A DNA stretch of 64,000 bases from Bin95 sp965220855 (GCA_965220855.1 CBDCQY010000001.1:1922001-1986000); one strand, 5' to 3'; positions 49,492-56,937 are shown, counted from the stretch's first letter. Translations and numbers: made by a program. The notes: generated by a model from the sequence alone, not told the origin.

Positions 49492-50142
49492 ATGCCATTT
49501 GAAATGAGACTGTTCGAGGACCTGCTGTCCGACGGCGAGGAGGCCCGGTTCGACGACGCCCTGCCGCGGGCGTTCTATGTCGTGGCCGGGAGCGTCTCGG
49601 CGAACGGGCGGGAATTGCCGGCCGACAACGGCGCCGTGCTGGAGGAGCCGTTGCGGCTTTGCGCCGGCGCGGGCGGCGCCTGCCTCTGGCGGTGGGAGGT
49701 CGTGGCGTCCGGCGCGGCTCCCGCCGCCGGCGGCCATCGCGCGGCGCTCCGCCTCGCCCGGCGCTTCGACCCGGCGGAGATCGGCGATGCGCTGCTGCTG
49801 CGGCTCGACAGCGTGGCTTTCCCGCCCGGCGGCGCGGCCCTGCTGCACACGCATCGGGGGCCCGGTATCCGATGCTTGCGGGAAGGGGACATCCGGATCG
49901 AGACGGAAGGCCGCGCCTCGTCCTACGGCCCCGGCGGCCCCTGGTTCGAAAGCGGGCCGGAGCCGGTCTTCGCCCAGGCGTCTTTCGAGGTCCCGAGCCG
50001 CTTCATCCGCGCGATGGTGCTGCCGCGCGCGCTGCTCGGCGCCTCCTCCATCCGCTATGTCCGGGAGGAAGATCGCGACAAGCCGAAATCGCAGAGCTAC
50101 CGGGTGTTCGCGGAAATGCCGATCGAGCTCGGCGCGGCATAG
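49492..50142 (+). CDS. Cupin-like protein of unknown function
   Basis: A 216-residue protein that starts 12 nt after the dihydropyrimidinase. The middle and C-terminal part look like a cupin barrel: LLRLDSVAFPPGGAALLHTHRGPGIRCLREGDIRIE, where HTH and a downstream acidic residue could bind metal, then GPGGPWFESG. The N-terminal 90 residues may form a second, degenerate barrel. I do not recognise a characterised family. Context suggests a role with the hydantoinase-like enzyme, for example as a lyase, isomerase or regulator. Confidence 0.75.
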   Translation: MPFEMRLFEDLLSDGEEARFDDALPRAFYVVAGSVSANGRELPADNGAVLEEPLRLCAGAGGACLWRWEVVASGAAPAAGGHRAALRLARRFDPAEIGDALLLRLDSVAFPPGGAALLHTHRGPGIRCLREGDIRIETEGRASSYGPGGPWFESGPEPVFAQASFEVPSRFIRAMVLPRALLGASSIRYVREEDRDKPKSQSYRVFAEMPIELGAA

Positions 50143-50167
50143 GCAAACAGGCGGGAGGAGCGAGCCC

Positions 50168-50923
50168 ATGCGTTGCAGCGGAAAGATCGCCATCGTCACC
50201 GGCGGGGCCATGGGCATCGGCCGCGCCATCGTCAAGGGCCTGCTGGCGGAAGGGGCGGGCGTGGCGATCGCCGACCGCGCCGGGGCGGCGGAGGCCGCCG
50301 AGGCGCTCGGCGGTCGGCAGCAGGGCGTCGTCGGCCTCGCCTGCGATGTCTCGCGTCCCGACGATATGGAGGCCATGGCCGAAGCCGCGCTGGAGGCGTT
50401 CGGCCGCATCGATGTGCTCGTCAACAATGCGGGCGTCTATTCCTCGCTGAAGACGGCGCCGTTCGAGGAGCTGGATGTCGAGGACTGGCGGCGGGTTCTC
50501 GATGTGAATGTCATCGGTCTGGCGATGGCGACCCGGGCGGTCGCGCCCGCCATGCGCCGGCAGGGCGGGGGATCGATCGTCAACCTCTCCTCCGGCACGC
50601 CCTTCAAGGGCGTTCCCTTCCTGCTGCACTATGTGGCGAGCAAGGGGGCGGTGAACGCCATGACCAAGGCGCTGGCGAAGGAGCTGGGCGGGGCCGGCAT
50701 CCGGGTCAATGCGGTGGCGCCGGGCTTCACCTTGTCCGACGGCGTGCTCGCCAATCCCCACCAGGTGGAAACGCTTCAGGAAATCTCGCGCGACGCCCGC
50801 GTCCTGCAACGCGACCAGCATCCCGCCGATATCGTCGGCGCGGCGGTCTTCTTCGCCTCCGAAGACTCCGCCTTCGTCACCGGCCAGACGCTCCTCGTCG
50901 ATGGCGGGGCCTATTTCCACTGA
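50168..50923 (+). CDS. Short-chain dehydrogenase/reductase
   Basis: A 251-residue classical SDR with TGGAMGIG (11-18) for the cofactor, NNAGVYSS, catalytic Ser in SGTPF and Tyr/Lys in YVASKGA, and a C-terminal TGQTLLVDGGAYFH. It would oxidise a secondary alcohol or reduce a ketone. ATG 50168 is preceded by GGGAGGAG. It lies 25 nt after the cupin-like gene and 56 nt before a CoA-transferase, within a same-strand cluster. Substrate is unknown. Confidence 0.9.
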   Translation: MRCSGKIAIVTGGAMGIGRAIVKGLLAEGAGVAIADRAGAAEAAEALGGRQQGVVGLACDVSRPDDMEAMAEAALEAFGRIDVLVNNAGVYSSLKTAPFEELDVEDWRRVLDVNVIGLAMATRAVAPAMRRQGGGSIVNLSSGTPFKGVPFLLHYVASKGAVNAMTKALAKELGGAGIRVNAVAPGFTLSDGVLANPHQVETLQEISRDARVLQRDQHPADIVGAAVFFASEDSAFVTGQTLLVDGGAYFH

Positions 50924-50979
50924 ACCGCCCGCCCGTGCTTGAATGGGCCGGTCGCCACCCCGGAACGAAAGCCCCCGCC

Positions 50980-52170
50980 ATGTCCGCCGCCCTGCCGCTC
51001 GCCCATATCAAGGTTCTCGATCTGACCCGCGCCCGCGCCGGGCCGACCGCCGTGCGCCAGCTGGCGGACTGGGGGGCGGATGTCGTCAAGATCGAGGCGC
51101 CGCCCGGCGGCGATGCGCGCGAGGTGGTGGCCGGCAAGCGCCACGGCTTCGACTTCCTGAACCTGCATCGCAACAAGCGCTCCATGACGCTCAATCTCAA
51201 GGCCGCGAAGGGCCGCGAGATTTTCATGGCGCTCGCGCGGGACGCCGATGTCATCGTGGAGAACTACCGCGCCGGGGTGAAGCACCGGCTCGGCATCGAC
51301 TATGAGGCCGTCCGCGCCGTCAATCCGCGCATCGTCTATGGCTCGATCTCGGGCTTCGGCCAGTCCGGCCCCTATCGCGACCGGCCGGGCGTCGATCAGA
51401 TCGCGCAGGGGCTGGGGGGCCTGATGTCGGTCACCGGCTTGCCGGGGCAGGGGCCGGTACGGGTCGGCATCCCGATCGCCGATCTCACCGCCGGGCTGCA
51501 TCTGGCCCAGGGCATCCTGCTGGCGCTCCTGGAGCGCGAACGCTCCGGGGAGGGCCAGTGGGTGCACACCTCGCTGCTGGAAGCGCAGATCATGATGCTG
51601 GACTTCCAGGCGGCGCGCTGGACGGTGGCGGGCGAGGTGGCCCCGCAGGCCGGCAACGACCATCCGACCTCGATCCCGACCGGCGTCTTCCCGACCGCCG
51701 ACGGCCACATCAATATCGCCGCCTCCGGCAATGGCATGTTCGCCCGGCTCTGCGGCGCGCTCGGCTGCCCGGAACTGACCGCGCATCCCGACTATGGCGA
51801 CGACGACAGCCGCTCCGCCAATCGGCTGGCGCTGAACGCGCTGCTCGCCGAGCACACGAAGCGGCGGCCGAGCGCGGCATGGGTGGAGGCGCTGAACGAG
51901 GCGGGCGTGCCCTGCGGGCCGATCAACACCATCGACGGGACGATGACCGACCCGCAGGTGCGCCATCTCGGCATCGAGAAGGCGATGGCGCATCCGGCGC
52001 TGGGCGAGGTCGGCGTGGTCGGCCAGCCGACGACGCTCTCGCGCACCGGCGCGCGCCCCGACATCCGCCGCCACACGCCCGACCAGGGCGAGCACACGGA
52101 GGAGGTGCTGGCCGGCATCGGCTATGACGGCGCGGGCGTGGCGGCGCTTCGGTCCGAGGGGGTGGTCTGA
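50980..52170 (+). CDS. Class III (CaiB/BaiF) CoA-transferase
   Basis: A 396-residue family III CoA-transferase, distinct from the one at 18527-19654. Catalytic Asp168 is in IPIADLTAGL. Other family motifs are GADVVKIEAPPGGDAR, NLHRNKRSMTLNLK, VIVENYRAG, GSISGFGQSGPY and a C-terminal PTTLSRTGA. It transfers CoA from a donor thioester to a carboxylate. As the last gene of the 47.3-52.2 kb cluster it would activate the acid released by the amidohydrolase; this is inferred. Confidence 0.9.
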   Translation: MSAALPLAHIKVLDLTRARAGPTAVRQLADWGADVVKIEAPPGGDAREVVAGKRHGFDFLNLHRNKRSMTLNLKAAKGREIFMALARDADVIVENYRAGVKHRLGIDYEAVRAVNPRIVYGSISGFGQSGPYRDRPGVDQIAQGLGGLMSVTGLPGQGPVRVGIPIADLTAGLHLAQGILLALLERERSGEGQWVHTSLLEAQIMMLDFQAARWTVAGEVAPQAGNDHPTSIPTGVFPTADGHINIAASGNGMFARLCGALGCPELTAHPDYGDDDSRSANRLALNALLAEHTKRRPSAAWVEALNEAGVPCGPINTIDGTMTDPQVRHLGIEKAMAHPALGEVGVVGQPTTLSRTGARPDIRRHTPDQGEHTEEVLAGIGYDGAGVAALRSEGVV

Positions 52171-52177
52171 ACGGGCG

Positions 52178-52193
52178 AAGCGCCGGCGCGCTT
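52178..52193. terminator. 6-bp hairpin between convergent genes
   Basis: AAGCGC and GCGCTT flank a four-base loop in the gap between the CoA-transferase and the DUF1640 gene stops. It could stop transcription from both sides, but lacks a T-tract. Confidence 0.3.
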
Positions 52194-52695
52194 ATCCGCC
52201 CGGCAGCAGCTGCTTCAGCAGGAAGTAGGTCAGTCCGGCATTCGCCGCAACGGCCATGGCGACGAGGCCGACCATGCGCCAGGTCAACGCCTGCATCCGG
52301 TCCATCATGCGCATCTCGCTCGCTTGCATAAGCTCCATCATGCGCGTTTCGCTGGCCTGCATCCGCTCCATCATGCGTTCCTCCCCGGCCTGGATGCGCT
52401 CCACGATCCGGGTCTCCAGCACCGCCAGATCGGCCTTGGTGGCCAGATGCTCCCGGTCGGCCTGCAGGGCGGCGACCGAGGTTTTCAATTCCGTCACCGC
52501 ATGGGTGAGATCGGTAATGGCGGTTTTGAGGTCGGCCAGCTGCTCGCGCTCACGTTGAGCGGCCCTCTCGGCGGCTTCCGAGCCGACTGCGGCGGCGTAG
52601 CGGCAGGCGTTGGCCGTGGCCTCCGCCTGTCCGCGCTCCATTCCGGCGGCTTCCAGCTTCCGCGCAATGGCAAATATGTCAAAATAAGCTTCCAT
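52192..52695 (-). CDS. DUF1640-type coiled-coil membrane protein, copy A
   Basis: A 167-residue tail-anchored protein. Residues 1-35 (DIFAIARKLEAAGMERGQAE) form the conserved head of bacterial DUF1640/CCDC90-like proteins. A long coiled coil follows from about 40 to 138. Within it three 11-residue repeats (102-134, unit QASETRMMERM) are rich in Met, Arg and Glu. A transmembrane helix at about 141-160 ends the protein with LLKQLLPGG. The family is related by domain to mitochondrial MCUR1/CCDC90, but bacterial function is unknown. There is no clear ribosome site before the ATG. It is a tandem duplicate of the next gene. Confidence 0.8.
   Translation of the reverse strand: MEAYFDIFAIARKLEAAGMERGQAEATANACRYAAAVGSEAAERAAQREREQLADLKTAITDLTHAVTELKTSVAALQADREHLATKADLAVLETRIVERIQAGEERMMERMQASETRMMELMQASEMRMMDRMQALTWRMVGLVAMAVAANAGLTYFLLKQLLPGG
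52294..52392 (-). repeat. Three in-frame 33-bp (11-residue) repeats, copy A
   Basis: Codons 102-134 of copy A consist of three hendecad units beginning QAGEERMMERM. A fourth, degenerate unit (QALTWRMVGLV) leads into the membrane helix. Eleven-residue periodicity gives a slightly right-handed coiled coil. Confidence 0.85.
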
Positions 52696-52753
52696 ATTGT
52701 CAAGCTAACATGAACGCGCGCTCCGCGCCAACAGGGAAAAGATCGTCTGCGGT

Positions 52754-53323
52754 CTATCCGCCCGGCAGCAACTGCTTCAGCAGGAAGTAGGTCAGGCCGG
52801 CATTCGCCGCAACGGCCATGGCGACGAGGCCGACCATGCGCCAGGTCAATGTTGCCATGCGGTCCATCATCCGTGTTTCGCCCGCTTGCATCCGATCCAT
52901 CATGCGCGTCTCGCCCGCCTGCATAAGCTCCATCATGCGCGTCTCGCTGGCCTGCATCCGTTCCATCATCCGCGTCTCGCTGGCCTGCATCCGCTCCATC
53001 ATGCGTTCTTCCCCGGCCTGGATGCGCTCCACGAGCCGGGTCTCCAGGACCGCCAGGTCGGCCTTGGTGGCCAGATGCTCCCGGTCGGCCTGCAGCGCGG
53101 CGACCGAGGTTCGCAACTCCGTCACCGCGTGGGTGAGATCGGTGATTGCGCTTTTGAGGTCGGCGAGCTGCTCGCGCTCGCTTCGGATGGCGCTCTCGGC
53201 GGCCTTCGATCCGGCTGCGGCGGCGTGGCGGCAGGCGTTGGCCGTGGCCTCGGCCTGTCCACGCTCCATTCCGGCGGCTTCCAGCTTCCGTGCAACGGCA
53301 AAGATGTCAAAATCAGCTTCCAT
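52754..53323 (-). CDS. DUF1640-type coiled-coil membrane protein, copy B
   Basis: A 189-residue close paralogue of copy A with the same layout: conserved head (1-35), coiled coil, repeat array at 102-156, transmembrane helix at about 163-182, identical C-terminal LLKQLLPGG. It carries five 11-residue repeats instead of three, which accounts exactly for the 22-residue difference. Coding and the 20 bases before the start codon are duplicated together, so the duplication included the start signal. It lies 58 nt upstream of copy A on the same strand. Confidence 0.8.
   Translation of the reverse strand: MEADFDIFAVARKLEAAGMERGQAEATANACRHAAAAGSKAAESAIRSEREQLADLKSAITDLTHAVTELRTSVAALQADREHLATKADLAVLETRLVERIQAGEERMMERMQASETRMMERMQASETRMMELMQAGETRMMDRMQAGETRMMDRMATLTWRMVGLVAMAVAANAGLTYFLLKQLLPGG
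52856..53020 (-). repeat. Five in-frame 33-bp (11-residue) repeats, copy B
   Basis: Codons 102-156 of copy B form five near-identical hendecads (QAGEERMMERM, two QASETRMMExM, two QAGETRMMDRM). The array is two units longer than in copy A and probably expands and contracts by slippage or recombination. Confidence 0.87.
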
Positions 53324-53362
53324 ATTGTCAAGCTAACATGAACACCCGCCCGGCGCAAATAT

Positions 53363-53395
53363 AAAAAAACGCCGCCCGTTCAACGGGAACCGGGC
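53363..53395 (-). terminator. Intrinsic terminator for the etfB-etfA-hbd-GNAT unit
   Basis: On the minus strand an 8-bp stem with one bulged base (GCCC-GTTC pairing with GAAC-GGGC) and a five-base loop is followed by GGCG and seven T residues. It sits between the palindromic element and the DUF1640 copy B start. The T-tract and nearby TATATT could alternatively be part of the copy B promoter. Confidence 0.5.
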
Positions 53396-53430
53396 CAGGC
53401 CGGCGTTCGCCTCCGGCTTGTCCGCGCCGC

Positions 53431-53701
53431 TAACCCGCATTTCTCACCAAGGCCACGGCCTGCGTCGCGCCCAGGCGTTCGATCCGCAAGGCGCGGGCCG
53501 AAGGGCGTAGCAGGAACTACGGTCGAGGCCCGTAACGAAGTCGGGCGGGCGCCTGGGCGCGACCCGAAGGGCGGCGCTGTCGGGCCGGCAGGGTGCGTCG
53601 AGCGGCTTGCCCGATGTCCCCGCATCGCGCGGCGCCGCTCTCCTGCCCTGCCGGCCCGACAGCGCCGCGCAGGCCATGGCCTTGGTGAGAAATGCGGGCT
53701 A
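53431..53701. repeat. 271-bp nested inverted-repeat element (MITE-like or structured RNA)
   Basis: The outer arms, 53431-53464 and 53668-53701, are 34 nt long and match at 32 positions as inverted repeats. Inside them are two further perfect inverted repeats: 14 bp (53464-53477 with 53550-53563) and 23 bp (53571-53593 with 53646-53668). Each encloses smaller stems: CGGGCC/GGCCCG, CGTAG/CTACG, GAGCGG/CCGCTC and CGATG/CATCG. The whole can fold as a two-branched cruciform. There is no credible coding frame. The right arm contains the stop codon of the GNAT gene. With the terminator it fills the 375-nt gap between the GNAT gene and copy B. Confidence 0.88.
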
Positions 53702-54199
53702 AGCCAGCCTCTTCGTCATCGCGATACTGGTCGGCCGGTCGTAGCCGGGGTGGCGGGTCTCGCCGGTCTTGGCGAAACCGACGGCCTCGAACATGCGGCG
53801 GTTCTCGACCAGCTCGATCCGGGTCTGCAACGCCAGCGCCGGCTTGCCCGCCGCGACCGCCAGGCGTTCGGCCGCGCCGATAATCATGCGCAGCAGGCCC
53901 TGCCCGCGAGAGCGCTTCCGGACGGCGATCTTGCTGAGATAGAGGTCGGCCTCTCGCTCCTCCGCAAAGCCGCATCCGGCGATGTCGTCGCCTTGCAAGA
54001 CCAGGATCAGCACCTCCCGCCGGGCCTTCCGCTCCAGATCGGCGATGTCCATCCGGTCCAGCGAGGAGGGCGGGTCGATGCGCCCGGACATGTCGGCGAA
54101 GCATTCCCGCAGATGGTCGAGCAGGCCTTGCCAGTCCGCGAAGTCGGGCGGCGGCGCGAGGCATCTGAACGGCGCCGCTCGATCGCGCTGCGCCCGCAT
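53699..54199 (-). CDS. GNAT-family N-acetyltransferase
   Basis: A 166-residue acetyltransferase. The acetyl-CoA loop is VRKRSRGQGLLRMIIGAAE (motif A, R-x2-G-x-G/A form), followed by ALQTRIELVENRRMFEAVGFAKTGE, the usual C-terminal GNAT pattern with N...F...GF. Substrate is unknown. It is the last gene of the etfB-etfA-hbd unit, 14 nt after the dehydrogenase. Its final three bases lie inside the right arm of the palindromic element, so the native C-terminus may have been altered by insertion of that element. Confidence 0.87.
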   Translation of the reverse strand: MRAQRDRAAPFRCLAPPPDFADWQGLLDHLRECFADMSGRIDPPSSLDRMDIADLERKARREVLILVLQGDDIAGCGFAEEREADLYLSKIAVRKRSRGQGLLRMIIGAAERLAVAAGKPALALQTRIELVENRRMFEAVGFAKTGETRHPGYDRPTSIAMTKRLA

Positions 54200-54213
54200 G
54201 ACCGCGAGGGCGC

Positions 54214-55107
54214 CTACCGGGTCGGGACCGGGTGCGGTCCGCTATAGTCGTAGAAGCCGCGCCCGGCCTTGCGGCCGATCCAGCCGGCCTCGACATATTT
54301 CACCAGCAGCGGGCAGGGGCGATATTTGCTGTCGGCCAGCCCGTCATACAGCACCTGCATGACCGCGAGACAGGTGTCCAGCCCGATGAAGTCGGCGAGC
54401 TCCAGCGGCCCCATGGGATGGTTGGCGCCGAGCCGCATGCCGGTGTCGATCGCCTCCACCGAGCCCACGCCCTCATAGAGCGTATAGACGGCCTCGTTGA
54501 TCATCGGCAGCAGGATGCGATTGACGATGAAGGCCGGGAAGTCCTCCGCCGCCACCGGCGTCTTGCCGAGCGAGACGGCGAACTCCTTCACGTCCTCGAA
54601 GGTCTCGTCGTCGGTCGCGATGCCCCGGATCAGCTCCACCAGCGACATCATCGGCACGGGGTTCATGAAATGCAGGCCGATGAAGCGCTCCGGCCGGTCG
54701 GTAGTCGCGGCCAGCCGGGTGATCGAGATCGAGGAGGTGTTGGAGGCCACCACCGCGCCCGCGGCCAGATGCGGCAGCAGCGCCTTGAAGACGTCCCGCT
54801 TGACCGCCTCGTTCTCCGTCGCGGCCTCGATCACGATGTCGCAATCCGCAAAGGCCTCGTAGCCGGTGCCGGTGGCGATGCGCGCCAGCGCCCCGGCCTT
54901 GGCCGCCTCGTCGAACAGGCCCCGGCGCAGCTGCCGGTCCATATTGCGCTCGATCACGGCGAGGCTGCGGTCGAGCGCCTTTTCCGCGACATCGACCAGG
55001 CGCACATCGAAGCCGGACAGCGCCGAGACATGCGCGATGCCGCTGCCCATCTGCCCGGCGCCGACCACGCCGACCGTGCGGATGCGGCTGTCGAGACCCT
55101 TTGGCAT
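54214..55107 (-). CDS. 3-hydroxybutyryl/3-hydroxyacyl-CoA dehydrogenase
   Basis: A 297-residue NAD-dependent dehydrogenase of beta-oxidation or polyhydroxybutyrate metabolism. Rossmann motif GAGQMGSG is at 16-23. The catalytic set is in SNTSSISITRLA, FIGLHFMNPVPMM (His) and FIVNRILLPMINEA (Asn). The C-terminal domain has GANHPMGPLELADFIGLD. ATG 55107 is preferred over TTG 55116. It follows etfA by 5 nt; hbd next to etfBA is common in Alphaproteobacteria. Confidence 0.93.
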   Translation of the reverse strand: MPKGLDSRIRTVGVVGAGQMGSGIAHVSALSGFDVRLVDVAEKALDRSLAVIERNMDRQLRRGLFDEAAKAGALARIATGTGYEAFADCDIVIEAATENEAVKRDVFKALLPHLAAGAVVASNTSSISITRLAATTDRPERFIGLHFMNPVPMMSLVELIRGIATDDETFEDVKEFAVSLGKTPVAAEDFPAFIVNRILLPMINEAVYTLYEGVGSVEAIDTGMRLGANHPMGPLELADFIGLDTCLAVMQVLYDGLADSKYRPCPLLVKYVEAGWIGRKAGRGFYDYSGPHPVPTR

Positions 55108-55112
55108 GGTGG

Positions 55113-56066
55113 TCAACCGCTCGCTTCCTTGTGCCGGGTCACCGCATCGGTGAGTTCCGGCACGGCCTTGAAGAGGTCGGCGACCAGGCCGTAATCGGCG
55201 ACCTGGAAGATCGGCGCTTCCTCGTCCTTGTTGATGGCCACGATCACCCGGCTGTCTTTCATGCCGGCGAGATGCTGGATGGCGCCGGAAATGCCGACCG
55301 CGATATAGAGTTCGGGCGCCACCACCTTGCCGGTCTGGCCGACCTGATAATCATTCGGCACATAACCCGCATCGACGGCCGCGCGCGAGGCGCCGACCGC
55401 GGCGCCCAGCCGGTCCGCCAGCGCCTCCAGGATGTTGAAGTTCTCGCCCGAGCCCATGCCGCGCCCGCCGGAGACGACGATGCCGGCAGTGGTCAGTTCC
55501 GGGCGCTCGGACTTGGTGAGCTCGCGCCCGACAAAGCTCGACAGGCCGACGCCGCCGGCCCCGCCGACCGGCTCGACCGGGGCGCCGCCGCCCTCCGCCG
55601 GCGCGGCGTCGAAGGCGGTCATGCGCACGGTGATGAGCTTGACCGGGTCGCTCGACTGCACTTTCGCCATGGCGTTGCCGGCATAGATCGGGCGCACGAA
55701 GGTGTCGGCGGAGACCACTTCGACGATGTCCGAGATCTGCGCGACATCCAGCAGCGCGGCCGCGCGCGGCAGGATGTTCTTGCCGTTCGCGGTCGCCGGC
55801 GCGAGCACATGGCTGTAGCCGCCCGCAAGGTCCACGATCAGCTTCGCGACATTCTCGGCGAGCGCGTGCTCATAGGCCGCGTCCTCGGCGAGGAGCACCC
55901 TGGCGACGCCGGCGACCGCCGCCGCGGCCTCCGCCGCCGGGCCGCACGCCTGGCCCGCGACCAGCACATGCACATCGGCGTCGATCTCCGCCGCCGCCGC
56001 CACGGCGTTGCGCGTCGCGGCCTTGAGCGAGGCGTTGTCATGTTCGGCGATGACGAGAACGCTCAT
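55113..56066 (-). CDS. etfA: Electron transfer flavoprotein, alpha subunit
   Basis: A 317-residue ETF alpha that carries the FAD and passes electrons from acyl-CoA dehydrogenases to ETF-ubiquinone oxidoreductase. The C-terminal FAD domain is clear: VVSGGRGMGSGENF, LGAAVGASRAAVDAGYVPNDYQVGQTG, YIAVGISGAIQHLAGM and INKDEEAPIFQVADYGLVAD. It lies 4 nt after etfB. The acyl-CoA dehydrogenase at 15-16 kb is a potential electron donor. Confidence 0.97.
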   Translation of the reverse strand: MSVLVIAEHDNASLKAATRNAVAAAAEIDADVHVLVAGQACGPAAEAAAAVAGVARVLLAEDAAYEHALAENVAKLIVDLAGGYSHVLAPATANGKNILPRAAALLDVAQISDIVEVVSADTFVRPIYAGNAMAKVQSSDPVKLITVRMTAFDAAPAEGGGAPVEPVGGAGGVGLSSFVGRELTKSERPELTTAGIVVSGGRGMGSGENFNILEALADRLGAAVGASRAAVDAGYVPNDYQVGQTGKVVAPELYIAVGISGAIQHLAGMKDSRVIVAINKDEEAPIFQVADYGLVADLFKAVPELTDAVTRHKEASG

Positions 56067-56070
56067 GGGA

Positions 56071-56823
56071 TCAGATCACCTTCGCTTCGGTGGAGAGCTT
56101 CTGCACCAGCTCCTCGACGGTCTCGACCTTGACGCCGCCGGCGCGCTTCTCCGGCTCGCCCACATGCAGCACCTTGAGGCGCGGCGCGGTATCGACGCCG
56201 AGATCGCCCGGCTCCATGCTGTCGATCGGCTTGCGCTTCGCCTTCATGATGTTGGGCAGCGAGGCGTAGCGCGGCTCGTTGAGGCGCAGATCGACGGTGA
56301 CCACCGTCGGCAGCGTCACCTCCACGGTTTCCAGCCCGCCATCGACCTCGCGCGTCACCTGCGCCTTGCCGTCGTCGTTCACCGCGATTTCGGAGGCGAA
56401 GGTCGCCTGCGACCAGCCGAGCAGCGCGGCCAGCATCTGGCCGGTCTGGTTGCAATCGTCGTCGATGGCCTGCTTGCCGAGGATCACCATCCCCGGCTCT
56501 TCCTTCTCGCAGATCGCCTTCAGCATCTTGGCGACGGCGAGCGGCTCGATCTCGTCCTCGGTCGTCACCAGGATGCCGCGGTCGGCCCCCATGGCGAGCG
56601 CGGTGCGGATCGTCTCCTGGCACTGCTGGACGCCGATCGACACCGCGACGACCTCGTCGGCGGAGCCGTTCTCCTTCATCCGGATCGCCTGTTCGACCGA
56701 GATTTCGTCGAACGGATTCATCGACATCTTGACATTGCGCGTTTCGACGCCGCTGCCGTCCGGCTTGACCCGGATCTTCACATTGTAGTCGATGACGCGC
56801 TTGACGGGGACGAGGACCTTCAA
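56071..56823 (-). CDS. etfB: Electron transfer flavoprotein, beta subunit
   Basis: A 250-residue ETF beta. It starts LKVLVPVKRVIDYNVK from a TTG codon at 56823, with GGAGG five nt upstream and no alternative start. Later motifs are NPFDEISVEQAIRMKE, GILVTTEDEIEPLAVAKML, LGKQAIDDDCNQTGQMLAALLGW and EPRYASLPNIMKAKRKPID. It forms the heterodimer with EtfA and binds AMP. First gene of the etfB-etfA-hbd-GNAT unit, with a candidate promoter upstream. Confidence 0.97.
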   Translation of the reverse strand: MKVLVPVKRVIDYNVKIRVKPDGSGVETRNVKMSMNPFDEISVEQAIRMKENGSADEVVAVSIGVQQCQETIRTALAMGADRGILVTTEDEIEPLAVAKMLKAICEKEEPGMVILGKQAIDDDCNQTGQMLAALLGWSQATFASEIAVNDDGKAQVTREVDGGLETVEVTLPTVVTVDLRLNEPRYASLPNIMKAKRKPIDSMEPGDLGVDTAPRLKVLHVGEPEKRAGGVKVETVEELVQKLSTEAKVI

Positions 56824-56862
56824 GGGGACCTCCGCAGGATCGGGTTGTCGGACAAGGCGCGA

Positions 56863-56892
56863 GTTTTAGGCGCAGGCCGTCGCTAACGTCAA
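56863..56892 (-). promoter_or_regulatory. Candidate promoter for etfB-etfA-hbd-GNAT
   Basis: On the minus strand TTGACG and TAAAAC are separated by 18 nt, with the -10 about 40 nt upstream of the etfB start codon. The -35 matches five of six consensus bases. It lies in the 114-nt gap after the SDR gene. Confidence 0.45.
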
Positions 56893-56937
56893 GCCTGAGC
56901 GGCGTTGCCGCAGTGCAGCATTCCGCCGCGCCCGGCG

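Larger units (their letters stand above)
52192..53343 (-). repeat. Tandem gene duplication (DUF1640 pair)
   Basis: Unit A spans 52192-52715 and unit B 52754-53343. Both begin at the stop codon and end 20 bases before the start codon with the same block (ATGTTAGCTTGACAAT on the coding strand). Beyond this block similarity stops at once. The size difference of 66 bp equals two 33-bp repeats. Confidence 0.85.

Noticed and set aside
52192..53323. Toxin-antitoxin pair or phage tail-fibre genes
   Set aside because: The two proteins are paralogues of DUF1640 type with a membrane anchor; no toxin domain and no phage neighbours.
53380..53677. Short open frames inside the palindromic element
   Set aside because: They follow the inverted repeats and have no ribosome sites; more likely non-coding.
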